Shown: positions 35,497-44,476, counted from the stretch's first letter. The stretch: DNA of 64,000 nucleotides from Saccharopolyspora flava (GCF_900116135.1 NZ_FOZX01000005.1:400640-464639), one strand, 5' to 3'. Numbers and translations: made by a program. The notes: generated by a model from the sequence alone, not told the origin.

Positions 35497-36174
35497 TCAG
35501 AGTGCGTTGAAGCGGGATTGGGTTTTGTCGACCTCGGGGAGGGCGTCGATGACGCTGCCAAGGTGGGTGCGCATCGCCGCCTCGGCGGCGTTGGCGTCAC
35601 CGGCGCGGATGGCCTCGATGATGGCCAGGTGCTGCGGCAGCGATACCGAGGGGCGACCGGGGTGCATGGCCAGGCGGAACTGGTGGCGGACGTTCTGGCC
35701 GCGCAGCCTGCCGAGGACGTCGGCGGCGATCTCCTGGCCGCTGATCCGCAGGATCAGGGCGTGCAGCCGCTTGTTGAGCTCGGAGTAGCCGAGCACGTCG
35801 CCGGAGGAGACGGCCTCGCGCATCCGCTCGCCGATCTCGTGCAGCTCGGCGTGCTCGTCGGCGGTGGCGCGCTGGGCCGCGCGCGCGGCGCACAGGCCTT
35901 CGACGACCATCCGGACCTCGGTGATCTCGATGGCCTCCTGCAGCGAGACCGCACGCACCCGCGCACCCCTGTTCTGGATGCGCTCCACCAGGCCCTCGGT
36001 GGTCAGCTGCACCAGCGCGTTGCGCACGGCGGCGCGGCTGGCGCCGAACTGCTCGGAGAGCTCGGCCTCCACCAGCCGCTGGTTCGGCGCGAAGTCCCCG
36101 CTGGTGATGGCCTCGCGGATGGCGTCCACGACCGGAGTCTCCTGGCCGATGTCGTCCGGCTTCGCTGTCGTCAC
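35497..36174 (-). CDS. GntR-family (FadR/FCD subgroup) regulator
   Basis: 225 residues: N-terminal winged helix (VDAIREAITSGDFAPNQRLV, FGASRAAVRNALVQLTTEGL) and all-helical FCD effector domain (EAIEITEVRMVVEGLCAARA; HALILRISGQEIAADVL; HLAIIEAIRAGDANAAEAAM). FCD regulators sense organic acids. A palindromic operator lies upstream. No gene next to it is clearly its target; the hydrolase at 36250-37035 ends before the operator. Confidence 0.92.
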   Translation of the reverse strand: MTTAKPDDIGQETPVVDAIREAITSGDFAPNQRLVEAELSEQFGASRAAVRNALVQLTTEGLVERIQNRGARVRAVSLQEAIEITEVRMVVEGLCAARAAQRATADEHAELHEIGERMREAVSSGDVLGYSELNKRLHALILRISGQEIAADVLGRLRGQNVRHQFRLAMHPGRPSVSLPQHLAIIEAIRAGDANAAEAAMRTHLGSVIDALPEVDKTQSRFNAL

Positions 36175-36189
36175 TACCCCTGCCCCAGA

Positions 36190-36212
36190 TTGGTGACAAT
36201 TTTGTCCACCAA
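36190..36212. promoter_or_regulatory. Candidate GntR operator
   Basis: TTGGTGACAA-TTT-TGTCCACCAA is an imperfect 23-base inverted repeat 16 bases upstream of the regulator start. TGGT...ACCA symmetry is typical for FadR-type GntR sites, suggesting autoregulation. Confidence 0.5.
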
Positions 36213-36217
36213 GTTTA

Positions 36218-36248
36218 GCGGGTGCCGGTGACCTCGATCGGCACCCGC
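36218..36248 (-). terminator. Terminator downstream of the hydrolase
   Basis: GCGGGTGCCG (36218-36227) pairs with CGGCACCCGC (36239-36248), directly after the minus-strand hydrolase stop and before the GntR operator. Confidence 0.7.
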
Positions 36249-36249
36249 C

Positions 36250-37035
36250 TCACCGGGCGCGCAGGAAGTCCGCGACGAGATCCGAGGTCTGGGGACGCCC
36301 CTCGTGGAAGTAGGCGTGGCGGAGGCCCGGCAGCACCCGCGCCTCGGCGCCGGGGATGCGCTCGGCGATCAGCTCGGCGTTGCTCGCCGGGGTCATCCGG
36401 TCGTCGGCGCCGTGCAGCACGAGCGTGCGGGCGCTGATGCGGGGCAGCTGTTCCCAGGCGTCGTGCCGGTTGCTGGCGGCGAGGTGGTGGCGTCGGGCGT
36501 GCGGCGGCATGTCCGGATCACCGAGCACGCAGCGCGGCCCGTCGTGCTCGGCCAGCCACTCGGGGCTGTACATCAGCTCCAGCAGGGCCCGCTGCGCCGC
36601 GACGGGGTCGGGCTGGGCCAGGGCACGCCGGACGTCGGCGTCGCGCTCGGCGGCGTGCGGACCGCCGGGCGAGGTGCAGCCGAGCACCAGCCGCCGGAGC
36701 CGGCCGGGGTGGTCGACGGCGAGCCACTGCGCGATGCGCCCGCCCATCGAGGTGCCGTAGACGTCGGCCGAGGCGATGCCGAGCTCGTCCAGGACCGCGA
36801 TCACGTCGGAGGCGAAATCCCGTGTCGTGCAGGCGATGTCGGGTTTGTCGCTGGCACCGGTGCCCCGGTGGTCGAGGGTGATCGTGCGGTGGGTTCCCTC
36901 GAAGTCCTCGCGGACGCCGTCCCACCAGCGGTGGTTGTTGGCCTGCCCGGCCAGCAGCACCAGCGGCGGGCCGTCGCCGTTGACCTGGTAGGCCAGCCGC
37001 GTTCCGTCCGCGGCCCGCGCGAAGCCCTCCCGCAT
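36250..37035 (-). CDS. Alpha/beta-fold hydrolase
   Basis: 261 residues. It has TLDHRGTGASDKP after strand 4, the nucleophile elbow VYGTSMGGRIAQW, and the acid and His in LHGADDRMTPAS and PGLRHAYFHEG. This is the 3-oxoadipate enol-lactonase/PcaD-like general family, but the substrate cannot be inferred from its AraC and GntR neighbours. Starts from ATG at 37035. Confidence 0.87.
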   Translation of the reverse strand: MREGFARAADGTRLAYQVNGDGPPLVLLAGQANNHRWWDGVREDFEGTHRTITLDHRGTGASDKPDIACTTRDFASDVIAVLDELGIASADVYGTSMGGRIAQWLAVDHPGRLRRLVLGCTSPGGPHAAERDADVRRALAQPDPVAAQRALLELMYSPEWLAEHDGPRCVLGDPDMPPHARRHHLAASNRHDAWEQLPRISARTLVLHGADDRMTPASNAELIAERIPGAEARVLPGLRHAYFHEGRPQTSDLVADFLRAR

Positions 37036-37089
37036 CCGATTCCCTCCCGGTGGTGATCGATCCGGCGGGAAACCTTACGCACGATCACC

Positions 37090-37857
37090 TCACCGGCCGG
37101 ATCCGCCCTGGTAGATGCTCGGGTGCTGGCCGGTGAGACGCCGGAAGGTCTCGGCGAAGGCGGCGGGCTTGCGGTACCCGACGGCCCGGGCCGCGACGCC
37201 CACCGGCGCTCCGGCGGTCAGGTGCCCGATGGCGGCTCGCACGCGCACGCGGGTGCGCCACTGGTTGAACGTCAGCCCCGTCTCGGCGGTGAACAGGCGG
37301 CTGATGGTGCGCACGCCCGCGTTCACCGCGAACGCCCACTCGTCGAGGTCGCGCGGGTCGGCGGGGTCGGCGATCAGGGCGTCGGCGATGCGCCGGATGC
37401 GGTCGTCGCCGGGGATCGGGACGTCGAAGACCGTGTTGGGCACGGGTTCGAGCAGCCCCAGCAGCAGGGATTCGGCGTGACCGCGCAGCGGACCGCGCCG
37501 CCGGTTCTCGTCGAGGTGCACGATGAGCTCGGCGATGAGCGGCGTGATCGCCACCCCGGTGGGCTCGATCCAGTCGGTGGGGCCGTGGTCGTCGACGAAG
37601 ATCACCACGCGACCCCGGCCGGGACGGCGGATCTCCACCGAGTGCAGCACGCCGGCGGGCATCCACATGCCGTGCGAGGGCGGGACGAGCCACTCGCGAC
37701 CGCCGGTGCGCACGGCGAAGGTCCCCGATTCGGCCCAGCTCAGCATGTTCCGCTGGTGCCGGTGCTCGCCCGCCATGCCCGGGTCGAGCTCGGGCTGGCC
37801 GACGACCACCAGCATCGGGTTGGCCGCTTCGCGGTCATGGATGGCCACCTGCCGCAC
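37090..37857 (-). CDS. AraC-family regulator with N-terminal cupin
   Basis: 255 residues. The cupin half contains HRHQRNMLSWAESGTFAVRT and WMPAGVLHSVEIRRPGRG. The C-terminal double HTH has RTISRLFTAETGLTFNQW and VARAVGYRKPAAFAETFRRL, then TGQHPSIYQGG. It is divergent from the PPOX gene with a 48-base gap, so it may regulate that gene and the reductase. GTG at 37857 is the likely start; the cupin would otherwise have an unsupported extension. Confidence 0.88.
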   Translation of the reverse strand: MRQVAIHDREAANPMLVVVGQPELDPGMAGEHRHQRNMLSWAESGTFAVRTGGREWLVPPSHGMWMPAGVLHSVEIRRPGRGRVVIFVDDHGPTDWIEPTGVAITPLIAELIVHLDENRRRGPLRGHAESLLLGLLEPVPNTVFDVPIPGDDRIRRIADALIADPADPRDLDEWAFAVNAGVRTISRLFTAETGLTFNQWRTRVRVRAAIGHLTAGAPVGVAARAVGYRKPAAFAETFRRLTGQHPSIYQGGSGR

Positions 37858-37905
37858 ACCGGCCACCCTACTGTCGGCTCCACCGGTCCGAGACAGGAGG
37901 AGCGC

Positions 37906-38529
37906 ATGACATCGGCACCACCCAGGAAGGTCCCGTTCGAGGAGGTCCGGGCCCGCATCGGCGAACCGGACGCGATGATGCGGGTCAAGAAGCAGCCCAC
38001 GCTCGATGAGCACCTGCGGCGATTCATCGCGCACTCGCCGTTCCTGTCGATGGCCACCGCCGACGCCGAGGGCAACGCCGACTGCTCGCCGCGCGGCGAC
38101 TACCCCGGCTTCGTCAAGGTCCTCGACGAGCAGACGCTGGCCATCCCGGACCGCCCGGGCAACCAGATCGCCGACTCCTTCCAGAACCTCGCCGCCAACC
38201 CCGGTGTCGGCCTGCTGTTCTTCATCCCGGGGCTGTCGGAGACCGCGCGGGTCAACGGCTCCGCCTACGCCACCGACGACCCCGAGGTCCTGGCCCGGAT
38301 GCAGGTCGAGGGGCGCACGCCGCAGCTGGCGATCGTGGTGCGGGTCGAGGAGGCGTTCCTGCACTGCGGGCGCGCCCTGCTGCGGTCGCGGCTGTGGGAA
38401 GCGGACAGCCAGGCGCTGGCCGAGGAGATCCCGTCGCCCGGCGAGATCGCCGCCGACCAGTTCGGCCTCGACATCGACCCCGACACCCTCAACTCGATGC
38501 TGGAGCACGGCTACCAGCGTCTCTACTGA
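37906..38529 (+). CDS. FMN-dependent PPOX-family protein (MSMEG_1061-like)
   Basis: 207 residues of the pyridoxamine-5'-phosphate-oxidase-like split barrel: HSPFLSMATADAEGNADCSP, RPGNQIADSFQNLAANPGVG and LLFFIPGLSETARVNGSA. It probably binds FMN or F420 and reduces an unknown substrate. A second member of the same family is encoded at 50484-51089. AGGAGGAG precedes the ATG. It is followed 9 bases later by a ferredoxin-type reductase, which may deliver electrons to it. Confidence 0.87.
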   Translation: MTSAPPRKVPFEEVRARIGEPDAMMRVKKQPTLDEHLRRFIAHSPFLSMATADAEGNADCSPRGDYPGFVKVLDEQTLAIPDRPGNQIADSFQNLAANPGVGLLFFIPGLSETARVNGSAYATDDPEVLARMQVEGRTPQLAIVVRVEEAFLHCGRALLRSRLWEADSQALAEEIPSPGEIAADQFGLDIDPDTLNSMLEHGYQRLY

Positions 38530-38538
38530 GAGGCACCA

Positions 38539-39417
38539 GTGCAGAAGGCACTCATCGACGACATCTCCCCCATCGCCGACGGCGTCCTGGCGCTGACCCT
38601 GCGCGGCGCCGACGGGCCGCTGGCCGGGTGGGAGCCGGGCGCGCACATCGACCTGACGCTGCCGAACTGGCTGACCCGGCAGTTCTCGCTGTGCGGCGAC
38701 CCGGGCAGCCCGGACTACCGGATCGCGGTGCGCCGCGAGCGGCTCAGCCGGGGCGGCTCGGAGTACGTCCACGACCACCTGCGGCCCGGCCGGACCGTGA
38801 GCATCTCCTTGCCGCGCAACACCTTCCCGCTGGTACCGGCGCCCGCGCACCTGTTCGTGGCGGGTGGTATCGGCATCACCCCGATCCTGCCGATGCTCCA
38901 CGCCGCCGCGGCATCGGGATCCGAGGTGCGGCTGGTCCACTCGGGACGGTCGCTGCCCTTCGCCGAGGAGCTGCGCCGCGAGCACGGCGACCGGGTCCGG
39001 TTCGAGCGCCCGGACCTGCCCGCTCTCGCGGCCGAGCTCGCACCGGAGGCGGTGGTGTACTGCTGCGGGCCGGAGTCGATGCTGGCCGAGGCCGAGGAGG
39101 TGTTCCCGGCCGAGCGGCTGCACGTGGAGCGCTTCCGGCCGCGCACCAGGACCTTCCCGCCGAACACCGCGTTCGAGGCGGTCTGCGCGCGCTCGGGCAG
39201 GACCGTCCCGGTCGAACCCGGCGACACGCTGTTGGAGGCGCTGCGCATCGCCGGCCTGCCGGTGCCCTCCGGCTGCCGCGAGGGCGTGTGCGGCAGCTGC
39301 GAGCTCCGCTACCTCGACGGCGAACCGGAGCACCGCGACGACATCGGCCCCGCCGACGGCCGCCTCTACCCCTGCGTGTCCCGATCGGTGACCGACCGCC
39401 TGGTGCTGGACCTGTGA
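38539..39417 (+). CDS. PDR/VanB-type ferredoxin oxidoreductase
   Basis: 292 residues. An NAD-binding reductase module (LTRQFSLCGDPGSPDYRIAV flavin loop, FVAGGIGITPILPMLHAA, YCCGPESMLAEAE) is joined to a C-terminal plant-type [2Fe-2S] domain. The cluster ligands are in GCREGVCGSCELR and a last Cys in YPCVSRS. It passes electrons from NAD(P)H to an oxygenase or similar partner. No Rieske oxygenase lies nearby; the P450 1 kb on or the PPOX protein are possible partners. Confidence 0.88.
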   Translation: MQKALIDDISPIADGVLALTLRGADGPLAGWEPGAHIDLTLPNWLTRQFSLCGDPGSPDYRIAVRRERLSRGGSEYVHDHLRPGRTVSISLPRNTFPLVPAPAHLFVAGGIGITPILPMLHAAAASGSEVRLVHSGRSLPFAEELRREHGDRVRFERPDLPALAAELAPEAVVYCCGPESMLAEAEEVFPAERLHVERFRPRTRTFPPNTAFEAVCARSGRTVPVEPGDTLLEALRIAGLPVPSGCREGVCGSCELRYLDGEPEHRDDIGPADGRLYPCVSRSVTDRLVLDL

Positions 39418-39527
39418 TCGGGTGGGGATAACCCGGTCGTGACGGGTTTCCGGCATCGGGGGGCGTTTTCGGCGTCGTGCCGCCAAACTGAGGGCTGAGC
39501 CGCACGGACTGAGGGGGCCGCGTCTCG

Positions 39528-39980
39528 ATGAACAGTGCACAACTCGCCGAACTCGTCGCCCGGGACACCGCCGACGGCGTCGGCCAGCAGGTGGTCCGCG
39601 CGCTCATCGTGCGCGCGGACCGGGCGTTGATGCTGCGCCGCCCGGAGCACGAGCACCGGGGCGGCGTGTGGGAGATGCCCGGCGGAAAGGTCGAGCCGCA
39701 CGACCGCGACCTGCTGGCCGCGCTGCGCCGCGAGGTCCACGAGGAGACCGGGCTGGCCGTCACCGGATTCACCCGCTACCTGGCCGCTTTCGACTACGTC
39801 AACCGCAAGGGCCGCTACGTCCGGCAGCACACCTGGTCGGTGACCGTCACCGGCGAGCGGGTGCGACTGTCCGAGCACGACGCCTACACCTGGACGAACG
39901 CCCGCGACACCCACCCGATCAGCCCGGAGGACCGCGACCTCATCCACCGCCACGCGCTGCGAGGCCCCGGACACCTGTAG
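39528..39980 (+). CDS. Nudix hydrolase
   Basis: 150 residues with a complete Nudix box (GKVEPHDRDLLAALRREVHE then ETGL) that binds Mg2+ for cleavage of a nucleoside-diphosphate bond. Strand VVRALIVRADRALMLRRPEH precedes it. A MutT-like or ADP-ribose-type substrate is possible. It has a 110-base non-coding leader with no obvious motif. Confidence 0.88.
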   Translation: MNSAQLAELVARDTADGVGQQVVRALIVRADRALMLRRPEHEHRGGVWEMPGGKVEPHDRDLLAALRREVHEETGLAVTGFTRYLAAFDYVNRKGRYVRQHTWSVTVTGERVRLSEHDAYTWTNARDTHPISPEDRDLIHRHALRGPGHL

Positions 39981-40062
39981 GGGTCACCCGAACAGTGCTC
40001 GACAGCGGGGTCCCGCCGCCCGAGGATGAGTCGGACCCGTCGCGACCGCCTGGAGGACGACG

Positions 40063-41265
40063 ATGTCCGAGGTTCCGCTGATCGAGCTCGACCCGTTGGC
40101 CGCCGATCACCACGGCGAGGCCGCGCGGATGCGCGCGGCCGGCACGGTGATCCGGGTGCTGCTGCCGGGTGGGGTGCGCGCGTGGGCGGTCACCGAGCAC
40201 GCCGCGCTGGCCGAGCTCGTCGCCGATCCGCGGGTGAGCAAGGACTGGCGGAACTGGACCGCGGTGCGCCAGGGCGAGATCAGCGACGACTGGCCGCTGA
40301 TCGGCATGGTGAAGGTGACGAACATGGTCACCGCCGACGGCACCGAGCACCAGCGTCTGCGTCGCCTGGTGACGCGGGCGTTCACCCGGGGCCGGGTCGA
40401 GGACCTGCGGCCGCGGGTGCAGCGCATCGTCGCCGACCTGCTCGACGACCTGCCCCGGCAGGCCACCGCGGGCGTGGTGGACCTGCGTCCGCACTTCGCC
40501 TACCCGGTGCCGATGAACGTCATCTGCGAGCTCGTCGGCGTGCCGGTGCCGTGGCGGGCCGAGCTGCGGACGCTCGTCGACAGCATCTTCCGCACCAACA
40601 CCACGCCGGAGGAGGTGCTCTCGACGCAGCGCGACCGGCTCCGGCTGCTCAACCGGCTCGTCGACCTGCGCCGCAGCTCCCCCGGCGACGACCTGACCAG
40701 CGCGCTGCTGGCCGCCGGCGAGGCGGACGCGGAGGCGTTGACCGCCGAGGAGCTCGTCGACACGCTGTGGCTGCTGCTCACCGCCGGGCACGAGACGACG
40801 CTGTCGCTGATCCTCAACACCACCCGCGCGCTGCTCACCCACCCCGACCAGCTGGAGCTCGCCCGCGCCGGGGCGTGGGCGGAGGCCGTGGAGGAGACGC
40901 TGCGGTGGGACGCGCCGATCGGGAATTTCCTCGCGCGCTACCCGCTGGAGGACATCACCCTCGCCGGGGTGACGATCCCGCGCGGTGAGGCCATCATCGC
41001 GCCCTACAGCGGTGTCGGCCGCGACCCGGCGCAGCACGGTCCCGGCGCCGAGCGCTTCGACCTCACCCGAAACCCCCAGCGGCACCTGGCCTTCGGCGGT
41101 GGACCGCACTTCTGCCTCGGTGCGCACCTGGCGCGGTTGGAGGCCGTGGAGGCGGTGTCGGCGTTGTTCGCTCGGTACCCGGAGCTGGCCCTGGCCTCCG
41201 ATGAGCTGCTGCCGGTGCCGTCGTTGTTCAGCAACTCCGCGCAACGGCTCCCGGTTCGGTTGTAG
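40063..41265 (+). CDS. Cytochrome P450
   Basis: 400 residues, the usual bacterial soluble class I length. I-helix LLLTAGHETTLSLI carries the proton-relay pair, EETLRWDAPIGN is the K-helix ExxR, and FGGGPHFCLGAHLAR holds the heme-thiolate Cys at about residue 351. The best resemblance is to the CYP105/107 style seen in actinomycete secondary metabolism, though no biosynthetic genes adjoin. Partner electron carriers are not adjacent except the reductase 0.6 kb upstream. Confidence 0.93.
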   Translation: MSEVPLIELDPLAADHHGEAARMRAAGTVIRVLLPGGVRAWAVTEHAALAELVADPRVSKDWRNWTAVRQGEISDDWPLIGMVKVTNMVTADGTEHQRLRRLVTRAFTRGRVEDLRPRVQRIVADLLDDLPRQATAGVVDLRPHFAYPVPMNVICELVGVPVPWRAELRTLVDSIFRTNTTPEEVLSTQRDRLRLLNRLVDLRRSSPGDDLTSALLAAGEADAEALTAEELVDTLWLLLTAGHETTLSLILNTTRALLTHPDQLELARAGAWAEAVEETLRWDAPIGNFLARYPLEDITLAGVTIPRGEAIIAPYSGVGRDPAQHGPGAERFDLTRNPQRHLAFGGGPHFCLGAHLARLEAVEAVSALFARYPELALASDELLPVPSLFSNSAQRLPVRL

Positions 41266-41446
41266 CGCTGTTCCCACAGCTGCGGCGTGAATTCGCCAGC
41301 GGCGCCGGACTTCCTGGTGAAACTGGGAACATCGCAGGTCAGGTGCCGTCTGGTCCAATTCTGTTCAATTCGGGTTCTCCTGTCGGGAACCGCGCTGGAC
41401 CTATGATCGATTCAGTTTCGCGGACATCGAGAGGAGCGGTCGCCTC

Positions 41447-42223
41447 ATGACCACAGTGGACCGAAAGCGGGCCGGGAGGCTCGCGACCGGCGTCGCCGGA
41501 GCGGGAGCCCTGCTGCTGATGTTACCGCCGGGGATCGCGGCCGCCGATCCGCCCGCCGCGCTGCCGGTCAGCGCCGCCGAGGCCGACGCGAAGTTCCAGC
41601 CCGCGTTCGACTACGACGGCGACGGCTGCTACCCGACCCCGGCCATCGGTTCCGACGGCACGATCGCGCCCGGCCTGGACACCACCGGCGCGGTCAACGG
41701 CAGCTGCCACGACCAGTCGGACCTGGACAACACCAACTCGTACTCGCGCGAGAAGTGCAACAACGGGTGGTGCGCCTACGTCTACGACCTGTACTTCGAG
41801 AAGGACCAGGCCGTCGACGGCAGCGGGCTCGGCGGGCACCGCCACGACCTGGAGCACGTCGTGGTGTGGGTGGAGAACGACGAGGCCAAGTACGTCTCGA
41901 CCTCCGCGCACGGCGACTACTCGACCTACCCGGCCGACCAGGTCCAGTGGGAGGGCACGCACGCCAAGGTCGTCTACCACAAGGACGGCATCGGCACCCA
42001 CTGCTTCCGCCTCGCCGGTGCCGACGAGGCCCCGGAGAACCACTACGGAACCTGGCAGTACCCGGCTCTGGTGAGCTGGGACAACTGGCCCGACACCGGA
42101 CTGCGCGACGCGCTCACCTCGGCCGACTACGGCAGCGCCAGCCTCGCCATCAAGGACGACGCCTTCGCCGGCAACCTCGAGAAGGCCAAACCCGAGGGAA
42201 TCCCCTTCGACCCCAACGCCTGA
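41447..42223 (+). CDS. Secreted NPP1/NLP-domain protein (necrosis-inducing-like)
   Basis: 258 residues with a Sec signal (residues 1-33, cleaved near AAA-D). The mature protein shows the NPP1 fold: paired Cys in the opening (DGDGCYPTPAIG, GSCHDQSDL), YVYDLYFEKDQAVDG and the hallmark heptapeptide as GHRHDLE (residues 130-136). The canonical form is GHRHDWE, so Trp is replaced by Leu. In plant-pathogen proteins this motif binds metal and is needed for membrane damage. A candidate -10 (TATGAT) lies at 41402-41407. The gene is followed by the palindrome array. Confidence 0.88.
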   Translation: MTTVDRKRAGRLATGVAGAGALLLMLPPGIAAADPPAALPVSAAEADAKFQPAFDYDGDGCYPTPAIGSDGTIAPGLDTTGAVNGSCHDQSDLDNTNSYSREKCNNGWCAYVYDLYFEKDQAVDGSGLGGHRHDLEHVVVWVENDEAKYVSTSAHGDYSTYPADQVQWEGTHAKVVYHKDGIGTHCFRLAGADEAPENHYGTWQYPALVSWDNWPDTGLRDALTSADYGSASLAIKDDAFAGNLEKAKPEGIPFDPNA

Positions 42224-42236
42224 TCCCGTGGTGGGT

Positions 42237-42582
42237 GGGGAAGTTTTCATGAAAACTTCCCCCCACGTCGAAGACGTGGGTCCCATCGGATGTGGGTCCC
42301 CCGTTGGTGGACGGGTGACAGTTTTCATGAAAACTGTCACCACCCCCACCCCAAACCCCAGGTCGACCTTGGGTTTCGGGGGACGCACAGTTTTCATGAA
42401 AACTGTCACCGATGTGAACGTGAGGATGTCACGAAAAACTCTCTCACCACGGGAGATCCCACGTTTCCGAGGCCGTCTCGGGTTTGGTGGGGGTGGGAAG
42501 TTTTCATGAAAACTGTGCGTCCCCACCACCAATCCCCCGGTGTGGTGGGGTTTGGGGTGGGGGACAGTTTTCATGAAAACTG
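42237..42582. repeat. Array of five GTTTTCATGAAAAC palindromes
   Basis: Copies lie at 42237-42262 and 42315-42340 (each a 26-base perfect palindrome), 42387-42406, 42499-42514 and 42565-42582. Between them are other hairpins (CCCACGTC-GAA-GACGTGGG at 42262-42280; CCCCACCAC/GTGGTGGGG at 42521-42550). The array fills the 361 bases between the convergent NLP and SMP-30 genes and shows no believable gene. Confidence 0.92.
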
Positions 42583-42584
42583 CG

Positions 42585-43430
42585 TCACCCCTGGTAGGTG
42601 CGGACGGGGAGGCCTTGGACCCCGGGGGTGGTGACGTAGAGGGCACCGGCGCCGGGGTGGGTATCCAGGTCGGTGTCGACCTGGGACGTGGTGATGTAGA
42701 GGTGGTCGAGGTTCTCGCCGCCGAAGGTGCACGCGGTGACCTTCGGGGCCGGGACCTCGATGATCTCGGCCAGCGCCCCGTCGGGGGTGTAGTGGCGGAC
42801 GGCGCCGCCGCCCCAGAGGGCGACCCACACCCCGCCTTCGGCGTCGACGGTGAGCCCGTCCGGGGAACCGTCGGCCGGGTCGATGCGGGCGAAGGGCCTG
42901 CGGCCGACGAGCTCTCCGCCTTCGAAGTCGAAGACGTCGACCCGCTGAGTGGGCGTGTCGGCGTAGTAGGCGCGGGTGCCGTCCTCGGTCCACATGAGAC
43001 CGTTGGAGATGCTGACCTCGCGCACCACGGGTTCGACGCGGCCCTGCGGGTCGAGGCGGTAGAGCGTTCCGGCGCCCGGTGTTTCGGCGTAGGCCATCGA
43101 TCCGCAGTAGAAGGCACCGTCCGGGCCGCAGCCGCCCTCGTTCATCCGGACCTCGTCGCCGCTCCACAGCTCCGGCATCGGCCGGACGTCCTGCAGCGCG
43201 TCGTCGGCCAGCGCGAACCCGCGTTCCAGCGCCAGCACCGCGCCGCCGGATTCGCGCGGGCGCAGCGCGGCGGCGACCGAACCGACGTGGTCGCGGCGCA
43301 CCTCGCCGGTCCCGTCGAGGGTGAGCACGTCGCCGACGAGCATGTCCACCCAGCGCAGCCCGGGCCAGCGCGGGTACCACACCGGTCCTTCTCCGTGGGC
43401 GGCCAGCGGGCCGGTGACCTGGTCCAGCAC
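42585..43430 (-). CDS. SMP-30/gluconolactonase-family protein
   Basis: 281 residues forming a six-bladed propeller: AAHGEGPVWYPRWPGLRWVD holds the metal-binding Glu, VSISNGLMWTEDGTRAYYAD the Asn and SPDGLTVDAEGGVWVALWGG the Asp. Such enzymes hydrolyse sugar lactones. GTG at 43430 is placed behind GGGAGG; an overlapping GTG at 43451 is possible. It runs together with the upstream alcohol dehydrogenase, suggesting oxidation of a polyol or sugar followed by lactone opening. Confidence 0.88.
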   Translation of the reverse strand: MLDQVTGPLAAHGEGPVWYPRWPGLRWVDMLVGDVLTLDGTGEVRRDHVGSVAAALRPRESGGAVLALERGFALADDALQDVRPMPELWSGDEVRMNEGGCGPDGAFYCGSMAYAETPGAGTLYRLDPQGRVEPVVREVSISNGLMWTEDGTRAYYADTPTQRVDVFDFEGGELVGRRPFARIDPADGSPDGLTVDAEGGVWVALWGGGAVRHYTPDGALAEIIEVPAPKVTACTFGGENLDHLYITTSQVDTDLDTHPGAGALYVTTPGVQGLPVRTYQG

Positions 43431-43447
43431 GGGTGAACCTCCCTGTC

Positions 43448-44476
43448 TCACGGGTGCAGCAGCACCTTGCCGGTGGGCACCGACCGGTCGGCCAGGGTGC
43501 GCAGCGCCTGTTCGGCGTCCTCCAGGACGAACTCGTGGGTGATCAGCGGCGCCGGGTCGAGATGCCCGGTCGCGAACGCGCGGACCGCGTGCGCCCAGGC
43601 GCGCGAGGACGCGCCGAACACGGTGTGCACGGTGACCGCGGCGCCGACGAGGTCAGCCGGGGCGAGCGGCTCGTGCTCCTCGGGGGCGATGCCGGTGAGC
43701 ACGGTGCGGCCGCCGCGCCGGGTGGAGCGCACCGCGAGCCGACCGGTCCCGGAGGCTCCGGCGGCCTCCAGGACGACGTCGAAGCCGCCGTCGATCTCGT
43801 CCGGTGCGCGGAAGTCGGTGGCGCCGCAGGCTTTCGCCGGTTCGGCCCGGTCGGCGCGGGGGTCGACGACCACGAGGTGCCCGGCTCCGGCGGCGGCGAG
43901 CAGCTGGGTGGCGAGCAGGCCGAGGGTGCCGCCGCCGATGACCGCGGCGCTCTCCCCCACCTGCAGGTCGGCCTTGAGCACGGCCGAGGCCATGCAGGCG
44001 GCGGGTTCCAGCAACGCGGCGGCGCGCAGGTCGGACTCGTCGGGCAGCGGGTGCAGCAGCCGGGCGGGCAGCCGCAGGTGGTCGGCCCACGCCCCGGGCT
44101 GGGTGAACCCGGTTTCGTCATAGCCCGCCGAGCACAGGCTGGTGTCGCCTTCGCGGCAGGCGGTGCACCGGCCGCAGTTCCGGAAGCCCTCGCCGACGAC
44201 CTTGCGCCCGACCAGGCCGGGGTCCACGTCGGGTCCGACCCGCACCACGGTCCCGGACCACTCGTGCCCGGGGACGACGGGGTACCGCACGAACTCGGCG
44301 GGCCGGGTCCCGTGGAAGACCTCCAGGTCGGACCCGCAGATCCCGGACCAGGCCACCTCCACCAGCGCCTCACCGCGCCCGGGAGGCGTCGCCTCGGCCC
44401 CGAGGACGTGCAGCGCCCCGGGTTCCTCGATCTGGACTGCGCGACCCATCCTCGCCCCGGCCCCTTCGTCGATCAT
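43448..44476 (-). CDS. Zinc-dependent medium-chain alcohol/polyol dehydrogenase
   Basis: 342 residues of the MDR family. The catalytic zinc site is visible as SGICGSD and VVPGHEWSG, the structural zinc as CGRCTACREGDTSLC, and the Rossmann loop as AVIGGGTLGLLATQLLAAAG. It resembles sorbitol/threonine/galactitol dehydrogenases. The SMP-30 lactonase gene follows, fitting a sugar to lactone to acid path. An internal ATG nine codons in is an alternative start. Confidence 0.88.
   Translation of the reverse strand: MIDEGAGARMGRAVQIEEPGALHVLGAEATPPGRGEALVEVAWSGICGSDLEVFHGTRPAEFVRYPVVPGHEWSGTVVRVGPDVDPGLVGRKVVGEGFRNCGRCTACREGDTSLCSAGYDETGFTQPGAWADHLRLPARLLHPLPDESDLRAAALLEPAACMASAVLKADLQVGESAAVIGGGTLGLLATQLLAAAGAGHLVVVDPRADRAEPAKACGATDFRAPDEIDGGFDVVLEAAGASGTGRLAVRSTRRGGRTVLTGIAPEEHEPLAPADLVGAAVTVHTVFGASSRAWAHAVRAFATGHLDPAPLITHEFVLEDAEQALRTLADRSVPTGKVLLHP

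Noticed and set aside
42228..42634. Open frames across the palindrome array encoding repeated VFMKTV-type peptides
   Set aside because: The frames arise because the palindrome core reads through without stops in several phases; they lack ribosome sites and believable composition.
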